Of a stretch of 64,000 bases of DNA, positions 38,195 to 48,387 are shown one piece after another. Numbering within the stretch: the stretch's first letter is position 1; each line of letters starts with the position of its first letter. The stretch covers positions 108,517 through 172,516 of the forward strand of contig JAQVMT010000003.1 in NCBI GenBank assembly GCA_028703495.1, read 5' to 3'. The stretch is from Clostridia bacterium. GTDB lineage: Bacteria; Bacillota; Clostridia; Christensenellales; CAG-314. The notes below the pieces were generated by a model. The model saw only the letters and a program-made list of their open reading frames with translations, was not told the DNA's origin and searched no databases. The position numbers were made by a program, and so were the translations under genes.

Positions 38195-38320
38195 ACGTTT
38201 TCATTAAAAAATGATTGTCATAACCGCAAATGATGTAAATTCGCATTTTTATATGTAAAAACGCGGTAGGTTGTGTTTGCCCGACGTTTTGCTTTAACTA
38301 GGCAAGCTCAAGCAACGGTG

Positions 38321-39880
38321 TTACTTGTTATCGCTCTTGATGCGTGTTGTAAATACCACTACGGAAATGACGGTCATAACCGCCGCATAGCCCAATACCC
38401 ACCACAGATAGGGGAAAACGCTCGAATAATCGCCTGCTAGGGCGGCTTTGCCTGCGCTGACCGCGTTTGCAAAGGGCAGAGCGTACGCGACTGCTTTAAA
38501 CGTGCCGCCGATGGTATCGAGGGGAATCCACGCACCGCTAAGCCAAGCCGAAACGTTGGTAATCAATGCGCCGCAGATGCCGCCGACCTGCTTTTCATTA
38601 AGCAGAGTGCCGCACAGCAAGCCCAAGGAGATGAAAAACAAAGCGCAAGGAAGGCTGACGGCAAGGGTAAGCAGTGCATTTGCCACTGTCGCATTCAAAC
38701 CCAAAATGTATGCCACGATAAAAGTGCATACGCCTTGTGCCACCGCCAAAGGAAGTAGGGGCAGAACGTAGCCTAAAATGAAGTTCGATGACTTCATAGG
38801 CGAGGTGAAAAGCCGTAGCATAAGCGAGGTTCCTCTGTCTTTGGATATCAGCATGCCTGCAAATAACGACACAAAGGAGTATCCGAAGATAATCATACCG
38901 GGTGTAAGCGACTCCAGCTCAAACATCGGAACGGGAATATTGCTTTGGATAAGCGTGAGAAGCAGTAATACTATTACGGGAAAGCCTATTCCGAAAAGCA
39001 CGGTAAGCGGATCTCTCACCATTTCCTTCGTGTTTCTTTTGGCAAAAGCGAGGGTTTTCCTTCCGCTTTTGTATTCGTGAGTGTGTTTGCTTTCTATGCT
39101 GATCGCTGCGGATGGTTTGGGCAATGGATAGTTTGTTTCACCCTCTGCAATCGCGATAAACGCATCCTCAAAGTTTGCGGCTTTGGTTAGCGCGATAAGC
39201 TCGTCTGCGGTGCCCACGGCTTTAAGGATGCCGTTTGACATGACGGCAATTCTATCCGCCAAGCTTTGCGCCTCCTCCAAGTAATGCGTAGTCAAAATGA
39301 CAGTAATTTTGCCCTTGAGGTTTTCGATAACGCGCCAAAGCTCACGCCTTGCCAATACGTCCAAGCCCAAAGTCGGTTCGTCCAAGAAAATGACCTGTGG
39401 CTTTGTAATAAGCGCCATTGCTATGCTTAAACGACGTTGCCAGCCTCCCGAAAGAGTTTTGGCTTTGCTCTTAAGAATTTCCTCCAACGACAAATCCTTT
39501 ACAATTTCGCTAATGCGGTTTGCGCTTTCCTCTTTCGAATAGCCGTAAATGCCGCAGATAAACTCCAAATTCTCCAAAACGGTCAAATTAGGCGCAACCG
39601 CCGTTTCTTGCGGCGATACATTAATCCCCTCTTTCACGCTTAAGGCGTCGGTTTTGATGTCAAGACCGCACACAAACGCGCTTCCCTCAGTCGGCGGAAT
39701 CAGGCAGGACAGCATTTTAATCGTCGTCGTCTTTCCTGCGCCGTTCACACCCAAAAGTGCGAATAATTCGCCCTTTTTAATCTCTAAATCTAGGTTGTCA
39801 ACCACCCTTTTTTTGTAGTCCTTTGTCAACCCGATAGTTTTTATTGCACAGCCTTGAGCCGCACTCGTCATATTATCCAT
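38321..39880 (-). CDS. ABC-2 type exporter, ATPase-permease fusion
   Basis: A 519-residue protein joining an ATPase to an ABC-2 permease, parts that are usually separate. The ATPase (about residues 12-240) has Walker A GVNGAGKTT, signature LSGGWQRRLSIAMAL, Walker B VIFLDEPTLGLD and the H-loop TTHYLEEAQ, typical of the drug-resistance (DrrA/CcmA) group. After a linker near 245-275 the permease has six membrane segments, with the RxP-like motif RDPLTVLFGIGFPV near residue 288. GGAGG lies 8 bases before the ATG. It is 42 bases downstream of an AbrB-type regulator gene, a common pairing for regulated exporters. Substrate unknown. Confidence 0.9.
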   Translation of the reverse strand: MDNMTSAAQGCAIKTIGLTKDYKKRVVDNLDLEIKKGELFALLGVNGAGKTTTIKMLSCLIPPTEGSAFVCGLDIKTDALSVKEGINVSPQETAVAPNLTVLENLEFICGIYGYSKEESANRISEIVKDLSLEEILKSKAKTLSGGWQRRLSIAMALITKPQVIFLDEPTLGLDVLARRELWRVIENLKGKITVILTTHYLEEAQSLADRIAVMSNGILKAVGTADELIALTKAANFEDAFIAIAEGETNYPLPKPSAAISIESKHTHEYKSGRKTLAFAKRNTKEMVRDPLTVLFGIGFPVIVLLLLTLIQSNIPVPMFELESLTPGMIIFGYSFVSLFAGMLISKDRGTSLMLRLFTSPMKSSNFILGYVLPLLPLAVAQGVCTFIVAYILGLNATVANALLTLAVSLPCALFFISLGLLCGTLLNEKQVGGICGALITNVSAWLSGAWIPLDTIGGTFKAVAYALPFANAVSAGKAALAGDYSSVFPYLWWVLGYAAVMTVISVVVFTTRIKSDNK

Positions 39881-39922
39881 AATATTTTCCTCCGAAAGCT
39901 ATTTATCGATTCGATATAAGCT

Positions 39923-40147
39923 CTAATCCGAGTCGTCGGCAATTTCGTTTTCGATTCTGCCGAACAAAGCATCGGTAGCCTCACTGTGCGGCGGAATGGC
40001 GATTCCCCTTTTTGTGTCGGCGATAACAAGAAGCCTGTCGTTGGGCTTGATGTTGAACACATCCCTCATTTCCTTGGGAATTACGATTTGCCCCTTAGCC
40101 CCAACGGTAACGAACGCCGCAAATTTATCATTGCCTTTCTTAACCAT
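39923..40147 (-). CDS. AbrB/SpoVT-type transcriptional regulator
   Basis: A 74-residue swapped-hairpin DNA-binding protein. The core TVGAKGQIVIPKEMRDVFNI (about residues 14-33) and the following strand DRLLVIADTKRGIAI are the AbrB signature. The short acidic C-terminal tail resembles small AbrB-like regulators of clostridial ABC exporters. GAGGTG lies 4 bases before the ATG. It is the first gene of an apparent two-gene operon with the ABC-2 exporter and probably controls it. A possible operator lies upstream at 40368-40382. Confidence 0.9.
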   Translation of the reverse strand: MVKKGNDKFAAFVTVGAKGQIVIPKEMRDVFNIKPNDRLLVIADTKRGIAIPPHSEATDALFGRIENEIADDSD

Positions 40148-40367
40148 TTTTCACCTCGTTTGCAACAACCGAATGTCGCCAATCCATCAATCGATCATGT
40201 TTGCGTATTTTGTCGTATTTATCCGCAATTGTATGCGGTCAATCCGCTTTTTTGCGTTTTTATCGCAGACTTACGCGGACGGTTGGTTATTCCGCATTTA
40301 TTTGCAGATCAACGCGATCGGTTTGCTTGTTTTTGTCGTACAAGTATTAATAAGCATACAAGTATAA

Positions 40368-40382
40368 CAAATCATATTTGTA
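40368..40382. promoter_or_regulatory. Candidate operator upstream of the AbrB-type regulator
   Basis: Perfect dyad ACAAAT-CAT-ATTTGT in an AT-rich tract about 220 bases before the regulator gene. It lies next to direct repeats of ACAAGTAT at 40340-40365 and to a TATACTT box on the minus strand. Confidence 0.45.
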
Positions 40383-40515
40383 TGATAACACCTTTATACA
40401 CCCCTGTCAAGCGATTTTCGAATTGTTTACAAATTTTCAGCTTTCGCATTGTCCACAAAATATCGGCATATTTCGTTACGCAATTTTCCATACCCATTTT
40501 GCAGGTGCGAATACA

Positions 40516-40544
40516 GCGGGCGAACACACGGGTTCGCCCCTACG
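40516..40544. repeat. REP-like palindrome
   Basis: GGGCGAAC (40518-40525) and GTTCGCCC (40532-40539) form an 8-bp dyad followed by CTACG. The same element occurs at 61034-61061 and, reversed, in the 17990-18317 repeats; a decayed copy lies near 40603. The surrounding spacer 40148-40953 contains no supported gene. Confidence 0.8.
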
Positions 40545-40679
40545 ATAGAAGCGTTTGGTTTAATCCAATAACGCAAATGAGAAATCACCGAAACAAACCT
40601 ACGCGGGCGAACACGGGTGCAAGCCCTTCGGAGATTAAAGAAGCGCGGAGTGGTGTACACGCTTTTGAACGGTCGTTCC

Positions 40680-40708
40680 TTGACAAGTTTTATGCGATGT
40701 GGTAAGAT
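40680..40708 (+). promoter_or_regulatory. Promoter upstream of addB
   Basis: TTGACA (40680-40685), 17 bases, TAAGAT (40703-40708). It implies a leader of about 240 bases before addB in which I see no known riboswitch. Confidence 0.65.
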
Positions 40709-40953
40709 AAGCACAAGGCATTGAGCGCAGACGGACGTTATGGTGTGACTATCACAGGAGACAAGAAGCATTTTATGCCACACAACGGCAAAGCCGCGTT
40801 TGTGAGTCCGATTTTGAATATAGACTTGCATAACGGTGTGCGAAGTTATATTTAGCTTCACAAAGGCAAAGCGTGTTCAGATTTTAATATGCCAAGGTCG
40901 GCTTGTATTTGTGGCGGAAAGAGGCTAGTTTGGGCAAAAGAGAGGGTATCGGA

Positions 40954-43900
40954 ATGAAAAAGGTCGATTTGATTGCAAGTGAAACCTATGCGGCGGTCAG
41001 CGGCGAGGTAATGCGAAGGCTTGCTTCCTGCGACAAATTCGAGATTAACCGCAAAAAAATAATTATCGTACCCGATTCGGTGAGTTTGTCCTCGGAAATC
41101 GAGGTTATGCAAAGCTTGGGCGGCTCGTTCAACATCAGAGTTTTAACCTTCGGCAGGCTTATGCGCGCGATAACGGGCAGGCGCACGTTAAACAAGCAAG
41201 CCGAGATAATTGCGTTGACCGGCGTGGTGGCAAAGAATAAAGACAAGCTGACATGCTTTAAAAAGGGCGCGGACAGCTACGGCTTTGTGGGGTCGCTTTT
41301 TAAGGTTATTAACCAGCTTAAATACAGTCGTATCGCGCCGGACACGTTGGTCGCCGACAATTTGCCGCCCTCGCTTCAGGGCAAGCTTGCGGATATCCGC
41401 TTATTATATTCCGAATACGACAAGTTTTTGAAGGGCAATTTTTATGCGGATGCGGATGCGATGGAGCTGTTATACGACGAAATACCGTTTTCCTCGCTGA
41501 TCGCGTTGTCAGACATATATATTAAGGATTTCGATTCCTTCAGCAAGCAAAACTTACATCTGATATCAAGGCTTGCAGAATATGCCGCAAGCCTGACCGT
41601 GGCGGTGGTTATGAGCACCGACCTCAATCACAACGTGCTTTTTTTGAATGAAGCCTACAACTCGGTCAAGGCTATGTGTGCGAAGAACGGGTTTGCCGTC
41701 GACGAATATGTTTTGCATACTGCCGACCCGTTGAGGGCGTATATCGGAAGGTATTTGCTCAACCCTTCGATTGCGTGGGTGGGCGGCAAGGTCAAGCCTA
41801 TTGAAACCTTGCTTTTTACCTTCAAAAACGGAGCAAACGCGCGCGAGGAGGTTGTGATGCTTGCCGATTATATTGCAGGCAAGACAGTAAACGATAATTA
41901 CGGAGATTTTACGGTGATAGTCAGCGACTTAGCCGCCTATTCCAACGCAATCGAGGAGATTTTTCCGCTTTACGGGATTCCCTATTTTGCCGATGTTAAG
42001 GAGCGGTTGATAAGTCACCCTGCCGCGAACTATTTGACCTCGCTGTTATCGCTTTACAGGTCGGGTTTTAGCGAAAACGCAGTGCTTTGCTTTGTGCGTT
42101 CGCCCTTTTTCCCTTGTGCCGAGCGCGAAGTTACCGATTTCATCAACTATTCGTCAAGATACAAAATCGCATATAACCTGGAAGCTCCCTTTGCGTATGG
42201 CAAAAGCTCCGAGGAGTACGAAAACGCCGAAAGGGTTCGCATGGTATTGAATGAGCTTGTGCCTAAGGATTTTCCGAATACCGCAAGCGGCGAAGTTTAT
42301 GTAGAGCTTATAAAAAGGTTTATAGAAAAAAACGGGCTTTACGAAAAGCTCGAAAAGTTCGCTTCAGAGCAGGAGGAGCTAGGCTTATTGGATCAGGCGG
42401 CGGTTACCGTTCAGGTCGGGGAGAAGCTCGAGGGCATTTTCGAATCGTTGCGACTTTTGGGCGGTTGCTCGTTGAGCTTGGAGGAGTTTTATACCCTCTT
42501 TGTCAAGGGTGCAACAAGCTGTGAGGTTTCCGTACTGTCTGCATTGGCAGGCTGCGTTACGTTTACGGATATGGGCAAGGCGCGTTCGCACATAATGCGC
42601 GACGTCTGCGTTTTGGGGGCAAACGAGGGTGTTTTTCCTCAAACCTTGGTGGATTTAAATCTGCTTAACGACGAGAACCTTCGTGCCTTGGGTGACCGCG
42701 GAATTGAAATCGAACCGAGTATCCGCACGGTCAACCAAAGACAGCGGCTGGAGGTTTATCAGCTCTTTTGCGGCAACTATCGTTCGATGTACGTATCCTA
42801 TTCCTCGCTTAGCGGTGAAGAAAGGGTAAAGCCTGCGCTTGCCGTCAAGCATCTGCTTAAAATGCTGATTAAGGACGGAAAGCCGATGGAGGTGGGCTTT
42901 ATTGACGGAACGGCGGACCTACTTCGCCTTAAATCCCGAAAAGCAGCGCGAAGGAAGCTTTTGGAGCAAACGCGCAAATACCTCGACGGAGGCTCGAACG
43001 ATTTGACGCAAATCGCACCCTTGTACTTCGCCTTGGGCGATGTTACTCCCGAACAGATAGACGAGCCGCCCTTTGTGGGCAAAATATCCGACGGATACGA
43101 GCTTTATCGGCGGCACAGCACCTCCTTAAGCCGAGTGGAATGCTTTTACACCTGTCCCTACAAGCACTTTTTGAAATACGGCATCAAGATTTATCCTCCC
43201 GAAACGGGCGAGCCCAACGCCGCCGACATAGGTCAAATTATCCACGGAGTGTTGGAGCAGTTTATCAAAAGGAACAGGAACAACCGATATATTTTCCTTA
43301 CTCTCGATGAAAAACGCGCCAGGCAGGAAAAAATATGCGATGACTTGATTGACGAGGAAGCGGAAAAGCAATACGCACAAACGGAATCGCAAAAAAGGCT
43401 GGAAATTGCCGTAAAAGAAGCTATTTCCGATATTTTCAAGGAAATTATCGACAATGACGAGTTCTATCGTTCGCTTTTAAGGGACGACAGGTATCGCACG
43501 ACGTTGTCGAGGATAAAGGCGGAGTGTGCAAAGCTTGCCTTGCTCGTTGTCGGGCAGATAAATCGCAGTTTGTTTTTCCCGAAGCTTCTCGAATACAAAT
43601 TCGGCAGGGGCGCGCACAGGATAACGGTAGACAGCGACTATGGCGAATACGAGCTGGACGGAGTTATCGACAGAATCGATGTATACGGCGAAAAGGCGAT
43701 AATTATCGACTATAAAACAGGACGGGTCAATCCCGAGGTCAAGAGCTTGGACGAGGGGCGCAGGATTCAGCTGACCTCTTATCTACTTATGGCAGAGCAG
43801 TTGGGCTACGAATGTTGTGGTCTTTATTATATGCCGCTTTCCAACGATTACGGCGCGGAAGGCACATTGTTGAGGGGCATAACTCTTAACAAACGCGACA

Positions 43901-44169
43901 CGCTCCGCGAAATTGACTGCGAATTCGATTCGAACGGCAAAATTTTGGGGATAAAGCTCAACAAGGACGGATCGATAAATAAAAACTGTGCGACTAAGGT
44001 GGCGGAAAGAGCGGAAATGGAAGCATTGGGCACACAAACCGCGGACTTGATTCGTCAAGCCCTGAACAGGTCGGTGAAGGGTGACATCGCCGTAAGAGAA
44101 AGCGCGGATTGTAAATATTGCGAATACGCTTTCATCTGCCGTCGCGGAGATGCCTCATACGAAGAATAA
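40954..44169 (+). CDS. addB: ATP-dependent helicase/nuclease subunit B (AddB)
   Basis: Subunit of the AddAB complex that resects double-strand breaks to feed RecA. The start ATG 40954 has GAGGG 7 bases upstream. The 1071-residue protein has the inactivated helicase-like N-terminal half typical of AddB and a C-terminal RecB-family nuclease with GVIDRIDVYGE and IIIDYKTG (about residues 905-925). The iron-sulfur staple cysteines are present: one in YTCPYKHF (about residue 733) and the C-terminal CKYCEYAFIC. The last 35 codons are duplicated downstream. addA follows, with a spacer lengthened by that duplication. Confidence 0.93.
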   Translation: MKKVDLIASETYAAVSGEVMRRLASCDKFEINRKKIIIVPDSVSLSSEIEVMQSLGGSFNIRVLTFGRLMRAITGRRTLNKQAEIIALTGVVAKNKDKLTCFKKGADSYGFVGSLFKVINQLKYSRIAPDTLVADNLPPSLQGKLADIRLLYSEYDKFLKGNFYADADAMELLYDEIPFSSLIALSDIYIKDFDSFSKQNLHLISRLAEYAASLTVAVVMSTDLNHNVLFLNEAYNSVKAMCAKNGFAVDEYVLHTADPLRAYIGRYLLNPSIAWVGGKVKPIETLLFTFKNGANAREEVVMLADYIAGKTVNDNYGDFTVIVSDLAAYSNAIEEIFPLYGIPYFADVKERLISHPAANYLTSLLSLYRSGFSENAVLCFVRSPFFPCAEREVTDFINYSSRYKIAYNLEAPFAYGKSSEEYENAERVRMVLNELVPKDFPNTASGEVYVELIKRFIEKNGLYEKLEKFASEQEELGLLDQAAVTVQVGEKLEGIFESLRLLGGCSLSLEEFYTLFVKGATSCEVSVLSALAGCVTFTDMGKARSHIMRDVCVLGANEGVFPQTLVDLNLLNDENLRALGDRGIEIEPSIRTVNQRQRLEVYQLFCGNYRSMYVSYSSLSGEERVKPALAVKHLLKMLIKDGKPMEVGFIDGTADLLRLKSRKAARRKLLEQTRKYLDGGSNDLTQIAPLYFALGDVTPEQIDEPPFVGKISDGYELYRRHSTSLSRVECFYTCPYKHFLKYGIKIYPPETGEPNAADIGQIIHGVLEQFIKRNRNNRYIFLTLDEKRARQEKICDDLIDEEAEKQYAQTESQKRLEIAVKEAISDIFKEIIDNDEFYRSLLRDDRYRTTLSRIKAECAKLALLVVGQINRSLFFPKLLEYKFGRGAHRITVDSDYGEYELDGVIDRIDVYGEKAIIIDYKTGRVNPEVKSLDEGRRIQLTSYLLMAEQLGYECCGLYYMPLSNDYGAEGTLLRGITLNKRDTLREIDCEFDSNGKILGIKLNKDGSINKNCATKVAERAEMEALGTQTADLIRQALNRSVKGDIAVRESADCKYCEYAFICRRGDASYEE

Positions 44170-44280
44170 AGGGGCTGTCGGTGAAGGGTGACATAGCCGT
44201 AAGAGAAAGCGCGGATTGTAAATATTGCGAATACGCTTTCATCTGCCGTCGCGGCGATGCCTCATACGAAGAATAAAGGG
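44071..44280. repeat. 107-bp 3'-end duplication of addB
   Basis: The segment from TCGGTGAAGGGTGACATC (44071) through the addB stop to AAAGGG (44173) is repeated at 44178-44280 (period 107) with only single-base differences. The second copy keeps the frame and the stop codon but has no start of its own. Confidence 0.96.
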
Positions 44281-44358
44281 ATCGTTCATAGATTGGTGAG
44301 CGGTGCGAGTTTACACATACAATATCGGCAAGCTTACACGAAGTAACGGAGAAAAAGA

Positions 44359-47300
44359 ATGGAATTCAAGCCTACAAGCGAGCAAAAAAGGATTATCGAT
44401 GGAGTGGACTGCAATATGCTTGTGCCTGCGTCGGCAGGAACGGGAAAAACCACGGTAATGATCGAGCGCATTATCGAACTTTTGCGTACAAGCCGTTTGA
44501 AGCTGGGCAACCTTGCCGTTTTGACCTTTACCAAGCAAGCTGCCGAGGAGATGAAACAGCGTTTGGTCGAGGCAATCAACGACAGCTGTGCCGAGTACAG
44601 CCATATGGCTAAGCTGGCTGTGCAGGCAGACGATGCCTTTATCGGAACAATTCACTCTTTTTGCGCGAACATAGTGCGGACGTATTTTTACACGGTCGGC
44701 GTAAATCCCAACTTCGGGATATTAAGCCAAATTCGGTCGGATAAGCTTAAAGCCGAGGTTTTGGATCGTGTTTTTAAAAAATACTACGCGGTTAATGACA
44801 GGAATTTTATCGATCTGGTGGATTTCTTCGGGACAAAGCGCAACGATGGAGGACTTCGCCGCGAGGTTCTCAATATCTATACCTTTATGGAAAGCCAACC
44901 CGACTACGCCGAATGGTACGAGGGTAAGCGCGTTTTCCACTTCGACGGAAGCTATGAAAGGTATTTGGACGAGGAAATGAGCGCGATTGCCGAGTTTTAC
45001 CTCGCAGAAGGAAACAAGCTTTTGGCAGAAGTCGGCGGAGAGTACAAAAAGCTTGCCGACTCGCTCAAGGTATTTGTGTCCGAGGTCGAGCTTTTCCGCA
45101 ATGCGGATTACGCAAAGAAGAGGTCGTGCGATTTGACCTTTCCCGTAATGCGAAAGGATAAGACGCTCGAGGACGATGCTCTTTACATATCGCTTGCGGA
45201 CAGGTTTTCGCAGCTAAAAACCGACTTCAAAAAGCTTATCGGAGCATTTCGGATAGAGCTTGCTGACGGAAAAAGCCAAGAGGATGCCTTGGCTCATACA
45301 GATGCGTTAAGCAAGCTGGCGACAGAATTTTACTCTCTTTACTGTGCGACCAAGGAAAAGCAAGGAGAGCTGGATTATTCCGACCTTGAAAGGCTGGCTT
45401 TGAAGGTTTTGAAGGACGAAGGCGCAAGGCGCGAGCTGTCCGAAAAGTATTCCTACGTCTTTGTGGATGAGTATCAGGACGTCAACGACATTCAGGAGGA
45501 GATTTTGTCCGAGGTTTGCGGCGGTTGGTACTTTGCCGTGGGCGATGTAAAGCAAAGTATCTACGGCTTTCGCCACTGTCGACCTGCGAATTTTCTAAAG
45601 AGGCAAAGGGCATACGCCGAGGGCGAGGGCGATGTTATCCACCTAAGCGGCAACTTTCGAAGTCATCACAAGATTTTGGAGTTCGTCAATGCTGTGTTTT
45701 CCGAGCTTATGACCGACGAATTCGGCGGTGTCGATTATGCCAAGGAGGGCGTTTTTCACGGCAGTAAAGCCGACAAAGCCCTCATTCCTGCGGTAAATAT
45801 AATCGTCTATGACGACAGAACGGTTCCCGAATCCGTCGCGAAGGCTAACGAAGGATTAATTGCCGAAAGCTGCTTGAACGAAAATTCAGGTGAGAGAAGC
45901 ATAGATACAGCGGAGAATAATTCGGGTGCGGATAGGAGTATTGGCACAGCGGAGAAGAATTCGGGTGCAGAGCAGCGGGCAACTCAAGAGCAAGCAACTG
46001 CGGAAATTATCGCGGAAAATCTAAGCAAGCTCATCGGAAGGAGCGCGGGCGCGCGTGTTTTGACGTACGGCGACATAGCTGTGCTTGCAAGGACGAGCAA
46101 CGAATTGACGGCATTGGATGCCGAGCTAAAGCGCAGAAATATCCCCACGATGCTATACGCCGAGCAGTCCTTTTTCGACGGGAAAGAGGTAGGATTACTT
46201 GTTTGCTTTTTACGCGCCCTATCCAACCCCAAGGACGATCTTTCCTTCTATTCGTTTGCAACAGGTCGTTTCGGCGGACTTTCCGACGACGAAGCCTCAA
46301 AGCTAGTCAAATATTCGGTTAAACCTCACCTCTACGACAGAGTCGATGACATTCTCAACTGCAAAGCAGACTGCAAAGCAGATTGCGGAGCAGATCACGA
46401 AGTAAGCCTAGACCTCGACAGCAAAGCAGATTGCAAAGCAGATTGCGGAGCAGATCACGAAGTAAGCCTAGACCTCGACTGCAGACTTAACGGCAAATCG
46501 GCAGATTCGGACGGCGGTATTTACAGTGCCGATACATTAAATAAGATTGACTGCGCGGTGCAAGCAACTTGCGGCGAAAGGGGTTGTCGTTTAGAAGCCG
46601 AGGAGCCTCTGTTATATGAAAAGGTGCGGAAGATGTGGGACTTTTTCCACAGATATTTGCGTTTAAGGGAAAGCCTGTGCGCGGAAAAGCTTCTTAAAAT
46701 GCTCATTGAGGAGAGCAATTACAGAGAGTACCTTTTGAGCTTGAGCGACGGTTGCCTGCGTTTGGAGAGAATGTCCAAATTTATTAACAGCTTGTCCGAT
46801 TTAGAGGAGGGTTGTTCGGTAGAGCGGCTGTTGTATTTGCTGGACACGGATAACAAGTCCAAATTCAACGGCGGCAACATTTCGGATGCGGACAGAGTAA
46901 AGCTTATGACAATGCATTCATCTAAGGGCTTGGAGTTCCCGGTTGTGTTCGCTGTGGGACTTGATAGGCAATTTTACTTTTCGAACGAGCAGCTTAAGTA
47001 TATTAAGGAGCTGGGAATGGCACAAAAGTACTACGATTCGGACGAAAGGTCGGTTGCTCTTACTACCGCATACTTTGCCATCGATAACGCCAAAAAGAAG
47101 GAATCGCGACAGGAGGAATTAAGGCTGTTTTATGTAGCGTTGACACGTGCACAAAATCATCTGTTTCTTATCGGCAAAAATCGAAAAGGGCTGTTTGTGC
47201 AACCAACTACCCCCTTTCGTTCAATGAACAGCCGACTTTCGTGGACAATCGGTGCGCTTTCGAAAAAGTGCAATACGCAAACCTTCGAGGAACTGCGTCT

Positions 47301-48387
47301 TGCACTGAGGGCGGTTGAAGTGGATTTGTCTTTATACCAATGCAAGAGCTTTTCACAGGCTGAAATCGGCAAAAAGGTCATCTTTCCGATGGGCAAGGAG
47401 CAAGCCTTTACAATATCCGTCAACGGCGAACAAAGAACCGTGAGCGGAGCGGAGTATGTGCGACTCATAAGTGCGAGCATAACCAAGCCGCCATATGTCC
47501 CCGAAACACCGCAAAAGCTGTCCGCCAGTCGCATAAAAAGCTATATGGAGCTTCACGGCAATAGCAACGTTGAGGGTGTCCATAAAAGCTCGATACGCGC
47601 AAGCGGACTCGTAAAGGAAACGATATGCAACAATACGATTTTAAACGGCATTAACGATAACCAAACGACAATCGGTCAAACTAACGAAAGCAAAGCGACA
47701 ATCGGTCAAACAAAAAAAGACGGAATCGGTCAAACTAACATAAGCTATGCGACAATCGGTCAAACAAAAAAAGACGGAATCGGTCAAACGAGTGACGATG
47801 AGAGCTTTGAAAAGGAACGCGCGGCGGACCAAATTTTCGAGCTGGAGGAGGAACCCGACAGAGCCGAAAAGGGTAGCATTTATCATAAGATATTGGAGCT
47901 TGCGCCGCTTGGATCGACTGTTAATGAGATTAAGTCAATAATCGAACAGGTCGTAAAAGAAGGCAATTTTTCACGCGCGGCGGCGGAGGCTGTGGATATA
48001 TACAAGCTGGTTGCAGCGGTTAACGACAGGAGCTTAATCAAAATGAGCCTTTGGGCGGACGTTTATAAGGAGCAAAGCTTTATGGTGGATTTGCCGCTAA
48101 GCTTGCTCACGGGGCAAAAGCAGTCGGGAAACGTCATGCTTCAAGGCGTTATAGATTTGCTCTTTGTCGGCAGAGATCGCAAGAGGGCGGCGGTTGTGGA
48201 CTACAAGCTTACGCAGAGCCGTTTGCGGATATCCGATTACACGCCGCAAATAAGAGCATACTGCGCGGCGGTCAAGCGCATTTTATGCATAGACAATGTC
48301 GACGGCTATTTATATGACATTAGCCACGGTAGGTTGATTCACGTGGACTATGACAGCGGCGCCGCATTATCGGGCGATATCACATAA
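44359..48387 (+). CDS. addA: ATP-dependent helicase/nuclease subunit A (AddA) with internal repeats
   Basis: UvrD-like helicase plus RecB nuclease subunit of AddAB. GGAG lies 7 bases before the ATG. Motifs seen are Walker A ASAGTGKTT at about residues 24-32, LTFTKQAAEEM near 54, the helicase motif VDEYQDVND near 372, VGDVKQSIYGFR near 394, TMHSSKGLEFPVVF near 852 and FYVALTRAQNHL near 923, and the nuclease motif VVDYKL near 1290. At 1342 residues it is longer than the roughly 1200 of B. subtilis AddA. The excess comes from three low-complexity, tandemly duplicated insertions, at about residues 505-538 (39-base period), 667-707 (60-base period, identical copies) and 1100-1145 (54-base period), all in linker regions between conserved motifs. 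Confidence 0.93.
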   Translation: MEFKPTSEQKRIIDGVDCNMLVPASAGTGKTTVMIERIIELLRTSRLKLGNLAVLTFTKQAAEEMKQRLVEAINDSCAEYSHMAKLAVQADDAFIGTIHSFCANIVRTYFYTVGVNPNFGILSQIRSDKLKAEVLDRVFKKYYAVNDRNFIDLVDFFGTKRNDGGLRREVLNIYTFMESQPDYAEWYEGKRVFHFDGSYERYLDEEMSAIAEFYLAEGNKLLAEVGGEYKKLADSLKVFVSEVELFRNADYAKKRSCDLTFPVMRKDKTLEDDALYISLADRFSQLKTDFKKLIGAFRIELADGKSQEDALAHTDALSKLATEFYSLYCATKEKQGELDYSDLERLALKVLKDEGARRELSEKYSYVFVDEYQDVNDIQEEILSEVCGGWYFAVGDVKQSIYGFRHCRPANFLKRQRAYAEGEGDVIHLSGNFRSHHKILEFVNAVFSELMTDEFGGVDYAKEGVFHGSKADKALIPAVNIIVYDDRTVPESVAKANEGLIAESCLNENSGERSIDTAENNSGADRSIGTAEKNSGAEQRATQEQATAEIIAENLSKLIGRSAGARVLTYGDIAVLARTSNELTALDAELKRRNIPTMLYAEQSFFDGKEVGLLVCFLRALSNPKDDLSFYSFATGRFGGLSDDEASKLVKYSVKPHLYDRVDDILNCKADCKADCGADHEVSLDLDSKADCKADCGADHEVSLDLDCRLNGKSADSDGGIYSADTLNKIDCAVQATCGERGCRLEAEEPLLYEKVRKMWDFFHRYLRLRESLCAEKLLKMLIEESNYREYLLSLSDGCLRLERMSKFINSLSDLEEGCSVERLLYLLDTDNKSKFNGGNISDADRVKLMTMHSSKGLEFPVVFAVGLDRQFYFSNEQLKYIKELGMAQKYYDSDERSVALTTAYFAIDNAKKKESRQEELRLFYVALTRAQNHLFLIGKNRKGLFVQPTTPFRSMNSRLSWTIGALSKKCNTQTFEELRLALRAVEVDLSLYQCKSFSQAEIGKKVIFPMGKEQAFTISVNGEQRTVSGAEYVRLISASITKPPYVPETPQKLSASRIKSYMELHGNSNVEGVHKSSIRASGLVKETICNNTILNGINDNQTTIGQTNESKATIGQTKKDGIGQTNISYATIGQTKKDGIGQTSDDESFEKERAADQIFELEEEPDRAEKGSIYHKILELAPLGSTVNEIKSIIEQVVKEGNFSRAAAEAVDIYKLVAAVNDRSLIKMSLWADVYKEQSFMVDLPLSLLTGQKQSGNVMLQGVIDLLFVGRDRKRAAVVDYKLTQSRLRISDYTPQIRAYCAAVKRILCIDNVDGYLYDISHGRLIHVDYDSGAALSGDIT

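Noticed and set aside
44178..44280. Second addB fragment as a separate small gene
   Set aside because: It has no start codon or ribosome binding site; it is a duplicated gene end.
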